Shown here one piece after another: positions 1 to 11,939 of a stretch of DNA of 64,000 nucleotides; position 1 is the first letter of the stretch, and every line of letters starts with the position of its first letter. The position numbers and the translations under genes were made by a program. Location: NCBI GenBank assembly GCA_036245805.1, contig BTRK01000005.1, positions 29,865,469 through 29,929,468 of the forward strand, in the 5' to 3' direction. The notes beneath the pieces were generated by a model. That model saw only the letters and a program-made list of their open reading frames with translations. It was not told the origin of the DNA and ran no database searches. This DNA is from Pristionchus mayeri (lineage: Eukaryota > Nematoda > Chromadorea > Rhabditida > Neodiplogasteridae).

Positions 1-216
1 GTACTCAATTAATGAGCGGTAATGATATCAACTTTTTGAAAGATGAGGCAGAAAAAAAACTGACGTGGTGAGCCAGGAATATTCGTTGAATTGGTCGACG
101 AGAGGCTGGCTGGCGATTCTCCATCCTCGAACTCGACCGAGGAATTTCTGCAATGAAAGATTTAATAAATGAACTTGTTCATCATTGCATATTTAATGAT
201 ATTGATTATAAACAAA

Positions 217-232
217 GGGGGGGGGGGGGGGG
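217..232. repeat. poly-G run (16 G)
   Basis: A homopolymer of 16 G lies just beyond the stop codon (252-254) of the minus-strand lectin-like gene. Its length in the assembly may be unreliable. Confidence 0.9.
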
Positions 233-251
233 AAAAGATGCTGACCCTATC

Positions 252-3200
252 TCAGAAGATTGCCTGAGAGATCGTCGCAATCACGTTCAACATGACCAAG
301 CACAGGTTGGCGCTGCAAGCATTTCCTGATTATTGATTAAGTTTAAGCAAAAATCGATAGATTTTGGAACAAAATTTATCTGGCCAGAGTATTCACAAGG
401 TTTGCCTAATATATTAATGAACGTGGAAGACAAATGAACTGACTACTTGATCTCCCTCCTGTCGAAGGCGAGATTGGCGAGCAGTGAGACCGAGAGGAAG
501 AAGTGGATGGGGGCATTCAGCATTATCAACCAGATATTGCGCCAGCACTGAAATCAGACGGTCAGAAAATGGTCGACAGAGGATTTCAATGAATCTACAA
601 AATTAGAAAGAAGAAAATAACTAACTTTCTCTTCGTTCTCGACATTCTTCGGGTTCTTCGAGGTTTCGTACTTGTTGTCTCTCTTCGTGAACTCGAGGGG
701 ACGCCTGAAAGAATAGCAGATTAGCCGAAATTCTTAGGCCAATGACTATTTCCGTGGAGAATGGAGGGAGAACTAACCTGTCCAGGTCGAGGACGATCTC
801 CATTCCCTTCCAGTACGAGTACGTGCAGCAGAGAAGATAGGCGAGGCAGGCACAACCCATCATTCCCAAATTCGAGTTCACGATACCTCAAATTGAGATT
901 TTACAGTTTTCAAGTGGAGGTCTTTGAATACGCAATTCTTCCAATCAATACTGAAACGAAAATCTCACCGAACGATGTGTACTCCGTCTGGTGACTGTCC
1001 CATTTGAGAATCCACATCGTCAGGGTCACGCACAGTCCGAAGATGAACGTCGTGGCGTACGTCCACTGAAATGGGGGAATTGGAATTGGTCTGCCGCCTC
1101 TATGCCGTTCTAAAAGAATGTATAAGGTACTCACCCCGTAGTCCCACTTGTTTTTCTGGGCCGTCGATTGCTTCCACGTGTTGTCGCTTCTGCCCTTGAG
1201 TACTCTGTCCACGTGGTACATCTCGACCGCATAAAAGATGTGAACTGCGATGAGGGAAATGTGGAAATAATAAGGAGACGTTTACAACCTCAAGATGAAT
1301 CAATAATTGGCAACTCACTCAGGAGGGTGGGCAAGTGGAAGAGGAGAGAGGCGAAGCGACGCTCGGCGATGTCTGAAATCGAATATCATTTGAACCATTT
1401 TTTCTTGTTTTTCTAAAGCGATCATCAATGTTCCTTTTGCTAAGTGATGATTTCTGATTGAACGCTAACCATTAAATGATGGTAGAATGTACGACAGTTG
1501 GTACTACTTCCAAAAATAAAACTGATTGAAGGACACTCACCCATGCTGAAGGTGAGTGGGTCTGCACCAACGATATAGATTATGCCTGCGAACGAGGCAG
1601 CCATTCCTCGCATCCATTGGAGGGAATCCTGGACGGTCTGAAAAAAATATTTGAGTTTTCGGTATTTTTGTACCTAACCTATTCTTAAGGCAATCAATAA
1701 ACAATGAGAAATGAAAAAAGATCCACTGACGTCTGTATGGGGGCAGATGATCTGCATTGCTATGCGAAGGAAGAAGTCGAAGATCGGGCCCGCGTACATC
1801 ACTCCCACGTCCAGCGCCTTCATCTCCTGAAATAATTACATTTTCTTTAGTTTATCAGTAACATCTCGAATATGAGCTCGGTTCTCTAATTGTCAAACTA
1901 AATCTCCACATGGTCTGGAACAGAGCTTCACAAAAATATGGGGATAGTGTTGTTCGATGGTAAGTAAACTTCGTTGTGAGTCATCTCAACCGGCCGAGAA
2001 AATCAGAAAAAGTTGATGGTTCAAACATGCAGCCTTTCTCAACTGGTCGAAATTGAGCAAACATTTTTGTGTTCAACGCCCACGAAAACTCTTTTCATCT
2101 TTTCGTAAAGAACCAATGTGACATGCTTTCTTTTGACTCTCACAGAGTCGGGATAATATATTGAATTATTTCTAATGGATAGACCACATTATTTGGTAGG
2201 ATGGTAGTGTAATTCTGACCTCAGTCCTATTCGCGAGTATCTCCATCACCACACATCTTTCGTTCTGGCACTCACAAACGGCGTGGTCCACCTGAAATTG
2301 ACACTTATTTATATTTTACAGCAGCCACGGATGCTGAAATGAGCGCATGGGTGAACCGCTGAGAAAGCAACTTTTCAAGGAAAGGACACAGACATCAAAT
2401 TCACAAGGGAAAAGCTCGTCGAGCCATTGTTCAAATCTAGAGCGCATTTCGCAAAATATTCTGCCTTCTCATCGGTCAGCCAACGCGTAATAGACGAGTT
2501 CACTCACCCTCTCCCTGCATATCGAATCCTTCGGGCACGTCATTCCTGGGCAGAAGTGCGGGAATCTCCAGCAGTTCTTTCCCTGGAATGCAGTGATCAC
2601 TGATAGCATTGAATTCGTATCAATGCACCGTTGTAGAATGAAACAAAATGATCAATTTTTCAGGATATGCGCTGAATTTTTTCCATGAGTATTCAGAAGT
2701 GGCGGTACTGCGACTGTACTGCAACTTTCGAAACGGTGCGCATTTTAGTCTCTCTGATGCGGCTCTCATCAGTTCAGACTGTTTCCTCTGGCGTTTCACG
2801 GGAAACTGGGTGAAGTAATGAGATTTGTATACGATACTCTAATCAACTCGTCTATTTCACTCACACTCCATCCTTCCTTGCACACGCAGGTGTCGTCTTC
2901 CCCATTCTTGCCCTTCTCGCAGTGGTCCGTTCCCCGTTCGACGAACCAGTCGCATCGCAGACCAGGCATCTCTTCTTCCTTCGGGGCAGGGGGCGGGGCT
3001 GGAACAGAACGAAGCATAATTTGTCATACTTCCAGTAAATAATCAATGTCTCCATTTCTTTCATCAGGGAAGGTCAGAGGAGAACGTGAAAAATACTGGT
3101 GGACTACATTTTCTCGAATATTTCCATACTATTTCCGGATAAAATTTCGAAATGTACTGGGGAAGTTCATATTTGGTTTTTGATCGTTCTCTTCAGACCT

Positions 3201-6200
3201 CGTAGTATTAGTCGCACATAATGAATTAACTAACCGGGCTTCTCTTCGGGAGCGCAGGATGGGTTGAAGACACTGGCAGCTGGTGCTACCACTCCCCTTT
3301 CCGTGCACGTTGCTGTGTACCGTCGATCGTGCTGAAATGACAATTGATCTTCTTCGATTCTTTCGTCGCATTATACTCACTCTTTGCATTTGCACACTCA
3401 CCACTGATTTGTCTGTGCATTCGAAGTAGATCTTGTCAGTGTAGTTCAGCCATGCAGGAGGATTGGGATCGACGAACTTGATGTGGGGCACATCCAGCAG
3501 TGCGGGGGCAGTCGGGCACGCCCATCTCAGCCCATACTCTGCAATGGAAGATTGAATATTAACTGATTTGCATTTTTCATATTGTAGATATTGACACTAT
3601 TCATTGGCCTTCTTTCATAATATTTTCATTAATGATCGAACAAGAGGATGACTTACTTGGGACTTTGCAGATAGTCCCCACCGACTCCTGCACCACCGAT
3701 CTGCTGACGATGCTGTCGTTGGACGTCTGAAATTATCGGAGAATAACTCAATTTGAAACACCTAATGGAGAAATATTTGTGCCAAATGTGTGGTTTCGTA
3801 CCAAGAGTGGAGTGGAGGATGCGACCCATACGACCTGTGCCTGCAGCAGCGTCCTAAAATATACGTATTAGTGCTTTACTTGATAAGCTGTGATCATAAA
3901 CGAGATCAGACCACAACGAACCTAGAGAGAGGGCTCATGAACCCATTGACGAACCAACGGTAAAGGGGGAGACCGTTGTGTTTCCTGCAAGAGAAAGCAA
4001 TTGGATTCCTCTGTTTAACATTTTGATAACAAACAAATGAACTCGTAATGAAAGGAAAGTATCTAACATCAACTTGCTGATCCCGGTGAACTCGGCCGTC
4101 AAGGCGTAGAAGGAGATCATGTCTCCATTCAGGAGATCCTGGCACAGGCTGAGCGAGTTCGTGTATTTGCCGCCTGAAATCATAGCAGATTGTGACTGAA
4201 GATTTGTAATCAAATCCAAGAATAACTCACGAATGTTGAGCAGCATCAGGCACCCGTGCTCCCCTTCGAAATAATCCTCGGGGCACGGCTCCGAGCTGGG
4301 TCCTCAATTGATTGCATTAATTATGATATCATTGAGAATTCGAACCACAGAGATGAATATAATGACTAACCAGTGACGACTTCCGTCTTCTTCCCTCCTC
4401 TTGTGGTCCACTTCAGGGCCTTGTCCAGCTTCTCGAGATCGGCAAGCATGTCATTGGCCGAGAGGTAGGTCTGAAATGCATTGATTATTACAAGTAACCG
4501 TGAAAACTACCTTTTTAAATTCACAATATTAAAAAACATTTTTGAATCAACAAAAAGATGGCAATGCAAGATCTAATCATATTATTGGAAGGTTCTTTGA
4601 TTTGGAACCAACAACATGATCAGTTCAGCAGCAAATTCCATCGGACGCGAGCGAGCAATCGATGAATGAGAGAGAAGGAGAGAAATCACGATGATATTGC
4701 CAGATCTGATCATATTATTCGAAGGTTCATTCGGTTTAGAACCAACAATATGATCAATTCATCAGCAAATGCCATCGGACGCGAGCGAGCAATCGATGAA
4801 TGAGAGAGAAGGAGAGAAATCACGATGATATTGCCAGAGCTGATCATATTATTCGAAAGTTCATTCGGTTTAGAACCGACAATATGATCAATTCAGCAGC
4901 AAATGCCATCGGACGCGAGCGAGCAATCGATGAATGAGAGAGAAGGAGAGAAATCACGATGATATTGCCAGATCTGATCATATTATTCGAAAGTTCATTC
5001 GGTTTAGAACCAACAATATGATCAATTCAGCAGCAAATGCCATCGGACGCGAGCGAGCAATCGATGATTGAGAGAGAAGGAGAGAAATCACGATGATATT
5101 GCCAGATCTGATCATATTATTCGAAGGTTCATTCGGTTTAGAACTAACAATATGATCAGTTCAGCAGCAAATTCCATCGGACGCGAGCGAGCAATCGATG
5201 AATGAGCGAGAAGGAGAGAAATCACGATGATATTGCCAGATCTGATCATATTATTCGAAGGTTCATTCGATGTAGAACCAAAAATATGATCAATTCAGCA
5301 GCAAATGCCATCGGACGCGAGCGAGCAATCGATGAATGAGAGAGAAGGAGAGAAATCACGATGATATTGCCAGATCTGATCATATTATTCGAAAGTTCAT
5401 TCGGTTTAGAACCAACAATATGATCAATTCAGCAGCAAATGCCATCGGACGCGAGCGAGCAATCGATGAATGAGAGAGAAGGAGAGAAATCACGATGATA
5501 TTGCCAGATCTGATCATATTATTCGAAGGTTCATTCGGTTTAGAACTAACAATATGATCAATTCAGCAGCAAATGCCATCGGACGCGAGCGAGCAATCGA
5601 TGAATGAGAGAGAAGGAGAGAAATCACGATGATATTGCCAGATCTGATCATATTATTCGAAGCTTCATTCGGTTTAGAACTAACAATATGATCAGTTCAG
5701 CAGCAAATTCCATCGGACGCGAGCGAGCAATTGATGAATGAGAGAGAAGGAGAGAAATCACGATGGCATTGCCAGATCTGATCATATTATTCGAAAGTTC
5801 ATTCGGTTTAGAACCAACAATATGATCAATTCAGCAGCAAATGCCATCGGACGCGAGCGAGCAATCGATGATTGAGAGAGAAGGAGAGAAATCACGATGA
5901 TATTGCCAGATCTGATCATATTATTCGAAGGTTCATTCGGTTTAGAACCAACAATATGATCAATTCAGCAGCAAATGCCATCGGACGCGAGCGAGCAATC
6001 GATGAATGAGAGAGAAGGAGAGAAATCACGATGATATTGCCAGATCTGATCATATTATTCGAAGGTTCATTCGGTTTAGAACTAACAATATGATCAGTTC
6101 AGCAGCAAATTCCATCGGACGCGAGCGAGCAATTGATGAATGAGAGAGAAGGAGAGAAATCACGATGGCATTGCCAGATCTGATCATATTATTCGAAGGT

Positions 6201-7770
6201 TCATTCGGTTTAGAACCAAAAATATGATCAATTCAGCAGCAAATGCCATCGGACGCGAGCGAGCAATTGATGAATGAGAGAGAAGGAGAGAAATCACGAT
6301 GGAATTGCCAGATCTGATCATATTATTCGAAGCTTCATTCGGTTTAGAACTAACAATATGATCAATTCAGCAGCAAATGCCATCGGACGCGAGCGAGCAA
6401 TCGATGAATGAGAGAGAAGGAGAGAAATCACGATGATATTGCCAGATCTGATCATATTATTCGAAGCTTCATTCGGTTTAGAACTAACAATATGATCAGT
6501 TCAGCAGCAAATTCCATCGGACGCGAGCGAGCAATTGATGAATGAGAGAGAAGGAGAGAAATCACGATGGCATTGCCAGATCTGATCATATTATTCGAAG
6601 GTTCATTCGGTTTAGAACCAACAATATGAACAATTCAGCAGCAAATGCCATCGGACGCGAGCGAGCAATTGATGAATGAGAGAGAAGGAGAGAAATCACG
6701 ATGGCATTGTCAGATCTGATCATATTATTCGAAGGTTCATTCGATTTAGAACCAAAAATATGATCAATTCAGCCGGAAATGCCATCGGACGCGAGCGAGC
6801 AATTGATGAATGAGAGAGAAGGAGAGAAATCACGATGAAATTGCCAGATCTGATCATATTATTCGAAGGTTCATTCGGTTTAGAACCAACAATATGATAA
6901 ATTCAGCCGGAAATGCCATCGGACGCGAGCGAGCAATTGATGAATGAGAGAGAAGGAGAGAAATCACGATGGCATTGCCAGATCTGATCATATTATTCGA
7001 AGGTTCTTTCGGTTTAGAACCAACAATATGATCAATTCAGCAGCAAATGCCATCGGACGCGAGCGAGCAATTGATGAATGAGAGAGAAGGAGAGAAATCA
7101 CGATGGCATTGCCAGATCTGATCATATTATTCGAAGGTTCATTCAGTTTAGAACCAACAATATGATCAATTCAGCCGGAAATGCCATCGGACGCGAGCGA
7201 GCAATTGATGAATGAGAGAGAAGGGGAGAAATCACGATGGCATTGCCAGATCTGATCATATTATTCGAAGGTTCATTCGGTTTAGAACCAACAATATGAA
7301 CAATTCAGCAGCAAATGCCATCGGACGCGAGCGAGCAATTGATGAATGAGAGAGAAGGAGAGAAATCACGATGGCATTGCCAGATCTGATCATATTATTC
7401 GAAGGTTCATTCAGTTTAGAACCAACAATATGATCAATTCAGCAGCAAATGCCATCGGACGCGAGCGAGCAATTGATGAATGAGAGAGAAGGAGAGAAAT
7501 CACGATGGCATTGCCAGATCTGATCATATTGTGCAAAGGTTCATTCGGTTTAGAACCAACACTATGATCAGTTCCGCAGCTAATATACATGAGAGAGAGC
7601 GGGCGAGAGAGAGAAAAAAACTCATCACGACATCACCCACAACAGTAACTCACCAGGTTAAAATTAGTCCTTGGTAAGAAGGTCACTGTCGAACCTTCAA
7701 AGTATTCTTCATTGGCCATATTTAGCAAGAGCACTGTGAACACGCCCAAGAACAGCAGTTCAAAATGCAT
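252..7770 (-). CDS. Lectin-like/Sushi/EGF ectodomain protein with about seven membrane helices
   Basis: I chain 21 exons with matching phases into 630 codons plus TGA: 7770-7654, 4470-4371, 4302-4231, 4173-4074, 3984-3922, 3853-3802, 3726-3657, 3538-3402, 3331-3235, 2998-2865, 2582-2508, 2291-2220, 1826-1731, 1637-1541, 1372-1319, 1244-1135, 1065-969, 886-778, 704-626, 547-447, 312-252. The N-terminus (MHFELLFLGVFTVLLL) looks like a signal peptide. Next come a divergent C-type-lectin-like region (EPCPEDYF, YRWFVNGF, TICKVP), a four-cysteine Sushi module (CPTAP, FECTD, ATCTE, PSC) and EGF-like cysteines (TCVCKEGWSGKNC). About seven hydrophobic helices follow, from GVMYAGPIFDFFL to LCLVMLNVIATIS. 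This suggests a cell-surface receptor or adhesion protein. I do not recognise the family and see no GPS cleavage motif. The first intron holds the 134-bp satellite. The start may instead be upstream, by fusion to the mucin-like gene. Confidence 0.72.
4556..7590. repeat. 134-bp satellite array inside an intron
   Basis: About 22 tandem copies of a 134-bp unit fill most of the intron 4471-7653 of the lectin-like gene. Successive GATCTGATCAT starts fall 134 bp apart (for example 4702, 4836, 4970). Each unit contains an inverted repeat: GATCATATTATT near its start is answered about 30 bp later by AATATGATC. The conserved block GCCATCGGACGCGAGCGAGC follows. The edge copies (near 4560 and 7540) are the most diverged, as expected if unequal exchange homogenises the interior. 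Confidence 0.95.
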
Positions 7771-10312
7771 TTCAGAATCTCTCTGCGATATGGCTCACGG
7801 CTGTCAGTTGAGGAGGGAGTCGTCGAGGGGGCCTTCGATCTCGTACCCTTCCTCGTGGAGGGAGAAGTAATCGTCGACGTGGACTTCTGAGTTCCTGGAA
7901 ATATCAATTGAGGTTTCCTCATGGCGTTATTTCTCTGCCTCTCCCCCTCCCCCTGCCCCTCACTCCCTCTTCCTCTCTCTCTCTATCCCCCTCTCTCATT
8001 GCTCACCATCCAATCCTCCAGGGGGTCCCGAGGGGAGAGTGACTGAGGGAGTTACCGACGAGGAAGAGTCTGAGGTGGAAGTCGCCGATGCCAGTCTGGT
8101 CGAGGGGCGGCTGGTAGTCTCACCTGAAAAAATATTTGAATTAGATTGTATTTTCCCCTTGCAATATCATCTTTCCCTCTCCCATCTGCCCCCTCTCCCT
8201 CTCTCTCTCCCAACCCCTTTCTTCCTCCCTCTCACCCCTCTCCCTTTTTCTCTCTATCTCCCCCCCTTCTCTTCTTCTCTCGTAGCTCACCCGATCCTGC
8301 TTTGGTGCTCTCGGAGAGGGAGGCCGCCGAGATACCCGAAGGGGAAGAGTCGGAGCTGGTAGTCGCCGCTGAGACAGTGACCGAAGGCGAGTGACCGTTT
8401 GTGCTGGGAGTCGGGACTGAAAAAAATATTTACATTAGATTGTATTTTACCCTTTCACTAACTCCAATATTTAAAGCAGGATTATCAGCAAAAACGCGCC
8501 TGGCTGAAATATGTTTCAAATTGGGGGAGAACTCTCTTCAAGTCGCGTTCTTTCTCACTCGTTGCCTGTGCGTCAGCGTCAACTTTGAATGCTTTAATTG
8601 AGCAATAACTCAATTCTGAATAGATAATTCAAAATCGGAATTTCGAAAATGAGTTACTGTTTACGATTGTCTCGAAACTGCCTTTTCAGTTTGTCCTGAC
8701 TAGTTTTGCAGCTAGTCCCGCTTTAACTGTCAATACCTTTGAAAATGTGTGCTTCGGCACTCTTTTTCCCTCCCCCATCTCCCCCTCTCCCCCTTTCTCT
8801 CCCCTCCCTCTTCTTCTCCTCCTTTATTCTTCTATCGTAGCTCACCAGATCCCGCAGTGGTGCTCGTGGAGAGGGAGATCGCCGAAGAAGCTGTACCCGA
8901 ATGGGAAGAGTCTGTTGAGGGAGCCGCCGCTGAGACAGTGAACATAGACGAGTGGCCGTTCGTGCTGGGTGTCGGGACTGAAAAATATTTACTTTGAATT
9001 GCATTTTTCACTTGGAATAACATCAATATTTAGTCAATACCTGAGAGCGTGAGACCTTTCGAAGTCGATGCCTTGAAACTCGACAGCGACGTTCCTGAAT
9101 TGAATCAACGTTGTAGTGCACGAGGAGGATCTCTCCAAAATGATTGTGTACCTTCTTTGCTGGTCTCTGACGAATCCTGAATTCCGAAAGTAGTCGTCTT
9201 CTCTTCGGCGCTCTCGATAGATGCCATCGACGTTCTTCAATTCAATCTATTATCTATTCAATGTGGCTTGATACCAGACATCACTCTCACACTAGTCGAT
9301 ACCTTCGGCAAGTGCGTGTCCAGTCGTGGAAGAGCGGATTCGGGACATCGCCGTTTCTGAAAAAGGTTGTGGTGGGTTGAATTCACTATTCCACTCTGTC
9401 TACCTCTCGTGGGGTATATCGTATCCAGAGTGATTGAGAGTGTCGATTCAGTGGCACCTCTTCCGGGTCCCGGCGCCGTTTTCTGTTCCTTGGTGGGGTC
9501 AGATCCATCCGAGATTGTCGTCCTGGCCGTGGAGGTAGTTTGAGATGGAATGATGGACTGAGGGGAGGATGGGATTGACGAGAGGGCGGTCGACGGAGAT
9601 GAAAGAGAAGGAGGAGTCGTCAGAGACGATTTGGAAGACGTTGACGAGGATAGTGAAGTGGTAACCGTCGATGAAACAGTCAGAGATGGGGTAGACGGAA
9701 CCAGTCTGTTCAGGGTGGAGGCACTCGTAGAGGGCAAGGGACCGGGGATAGAGGACGGAGACGGCGTTGACGACGAGAGAGACGGAGTGGTGGTCGATGC
9801 ACGATTCAGTGGGGTGGCACTCGAGGTAGAGGCGAGAGTCTGAAATGAATCGATTAATCGAATGGCTAATGGCGCCATCTGGTTAATTCGATAGTGATTT
9901 ACGAACCGTCGTTGTGGCCAGGTGCGAAGACGATTTCTCGAGTTCGCCGATCGCCTGAAATGAATGGTTCATTAATGCATGTAATCTCCTAATTCACTAA
10001 CCGTGGTCCAAGATTCATTCGGGGAGGAGAACACATGTTTCACAGATGTCGTCATTTCTGCAATGAATTTACTTTAAAATCATGCCCGAAGTAAATTCAA
10101 ACAATTTATAATGTGACTGATACCTGTTTCGGCTGCAGGCACATTCGTAATTGGTTCAATTATGTAGTTTTCATTCCACGTCAGCTGAATGTTATTATTC
10201 AGTTAAATATTTGCATAATGTATCATGCCTGCACAAGAGGAGGGAATCCATTCGCTTCGCCGAGCTTCCAGTTTACGAAGAAGAAGATGGACCATCGAAG
10301 AAACCAGTGCAT
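7722..10312 (-). CDS. Mucin-like Ser/Thr-rich secreted or surface protein
   Basis: Twelve exons can be joined: 10312-10235, 10184-10124, 10057-10002, 9954-9907, 9839-9404, 9356-9303, about 9234-9152, 9094-9041, 8977-8846, 8416-8291, 8123-8007, 7894-7722 (TAA). Exon 1 encodes a signal peptide (MHWFLRWSIFFFVNW). The rest, about 450 residues, is dominated by Ser, Thr, Pro and Ala, as in O-glycosylated mucins. Exons 8977-8846 and 8416-8291 are near copies (both begin PTPSTNGHS). All small exons from 9356 downward are phase 1-1, so they can be duplicated without a frame shift. The exon at 9234 is one base out of phase because its acceptor looks mutated. The last exon overlaps the first exon of the lectin-like gene in another frame; splicing 7798-7734 would join the two genes in frame. 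Confidence 0.6.
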
Positions 10313-11164
10313 CTTCGCTGCGGTTCCTGGAATGAAAAATGATTGAGTAAGTTGTACAGTACGATACATAAGTATGCACGAGTGAGAAGCTAAAGATACG
10401 ATAATAACAGATGGGTCAAGAGAGCGGTGTGACGATACTGGATGAAGTCCGAGTATAATGTTGCTGTGAAAGAAAGTAGGGTAGGGTGTAAGCATCAGTG
10501 CGCAAGGGTATACCACCAGCTTGCGGGGAGGCGAAGGGAAGCGAATGGGGAGAAGGGAGAGGAGTCCTTCTCGTTGCCCATGGAGGCTATGAGAGTGTCT
10601 CTCTTCATTTTCCATGCTCTCTCGTTTTGATGACGACTTCTGGAGTCAGGAGTGGGCGATATCCATGGAGAAATCGTTTGGTTCTTGATGAGATGCCACT
10701 TTTGATGGGAGGATGAAAGGAGGAAACGGAGGTGGATGGATTATCGATTGCTATAGTCGAAGGCCGTCTTGACCTCCGAAAAAAAACATATCTCGCAATT
10801 GGTACACCACCTCGGGCGAGCGTGAGTAATGCTGCCTCGAATATTGACAATTATCATGTTTAATATTCTATATTAATTAAAATATTATTTGAATTGTTTC
10901 GTGCACATGATAATCGATGTTATTCGAGCCAGTAAGCAGGCGTGATAAAATTAACCCTGCTTTTACACATTGATTCACAATTCTAGAGAGTGGGTGTAAT
11001 GAGTGCGATAGGTGGCAAAGGTAACGCAGAAGAGTATGGTAGGTAGGAGGGATAAGCTCCGTCGTCGAGGAGTGCATGCAAATGCAGTGACGATCAATAG
11101 CAGTTAATTTCAACCTTCGGCTTGGCAATGATTCTGGATTCCCGACTCCTTCTGCGCTTATTTC
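10313..11164. other. Upstream region of the mucin-like gene, no gene seen
   Basis: This is AT-rich sequence with short overlapping open frames on both strands and no conserved motif. I support no gene here. It probably contains the promoter of the mucin-like gene, but I cannot point to a clear TATA element. Confidence 0.5.
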
Positions 11165-11165
11165 T

Positions 11166-11705
11166 GTGGGAGGGTGACAATTGCAAAAAAGACAATTGCA
11201 CAACTCGTTGCCGTTCGTTTGAGAGTAGGCCTAGGAACTTGGGAGTTGTATAAATATAACCAGTATGTGCTCCCCTACACTTGCATGTATAAGTCTTGCT
11301 ACCTGGCGATCTTGAGTTTCACTCGTCACAAACGACCAGGGGTTCATGTTCCAAACTGAGAATTTGAGATGAAAATGATGGGTAGACAAACATAGAGTAT
11401 CGTCAACAATCGATATTCCAGTACTCCAATAATTACTGCATCCTAGTGACATGGGTATCGTTCGGTTACGGCATTTGGTGTTTATCTAGCCATGCTTTTC
11501 TACTCAAATTCTCAGTTTGGAACATGAACCCCTGGTCGTTGGTGACGAGTGAAAGTCAAGATCGCCAGGTATCAAGACTTATACATGCAAGTGTAGGGCA
11601 GCATATAATGGTTACAATGCTACAAATCCCAAGTTCCTAGGTCTACTCTCCAACGAACGGCAACGAGTTGTGCACTTGTCGTTTTTGCAATTGTCGCCCT
11701 CCCAT
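11166..11705. mobile_element. Foldback (long inverted repeat) element
   Basis: The sequence from about 11166 (GGGAGGGTGACAATTGC) to 11380 returns as its reverse complement from about 11497 to 11703 (GCAATTGTCGCCCTCCC). Roughly 200-bp arms flank a spacer of about 115 bp. Arm identity is high but imperfect. No transposase is present, so it is a non-autonomous foldback or MITE-type element. Open frames in the two arms are mirror images, not genes. Confidence 0.75.
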
Positions 11706-11939
11706 TTCTGTCAATGAGATCACAAAGACAACATCTTTGCAACGTGAGGTGTGTGGAAGCAACACAATCACACTCCCAAGCGATTTATGAGAGAATTAAC
11801 CTGTAAAGTGACATTCACTCACTTCTAAGTCCTTTGCTGGCCTTCTTCGAGTGAAGGACTGCTTCTGCTGAGGTGATAGAGTACCTCCAATAGTAAAATT
11901 GGAATGTTCAGATGAGCTAACGCGCTACACGACGGGATA

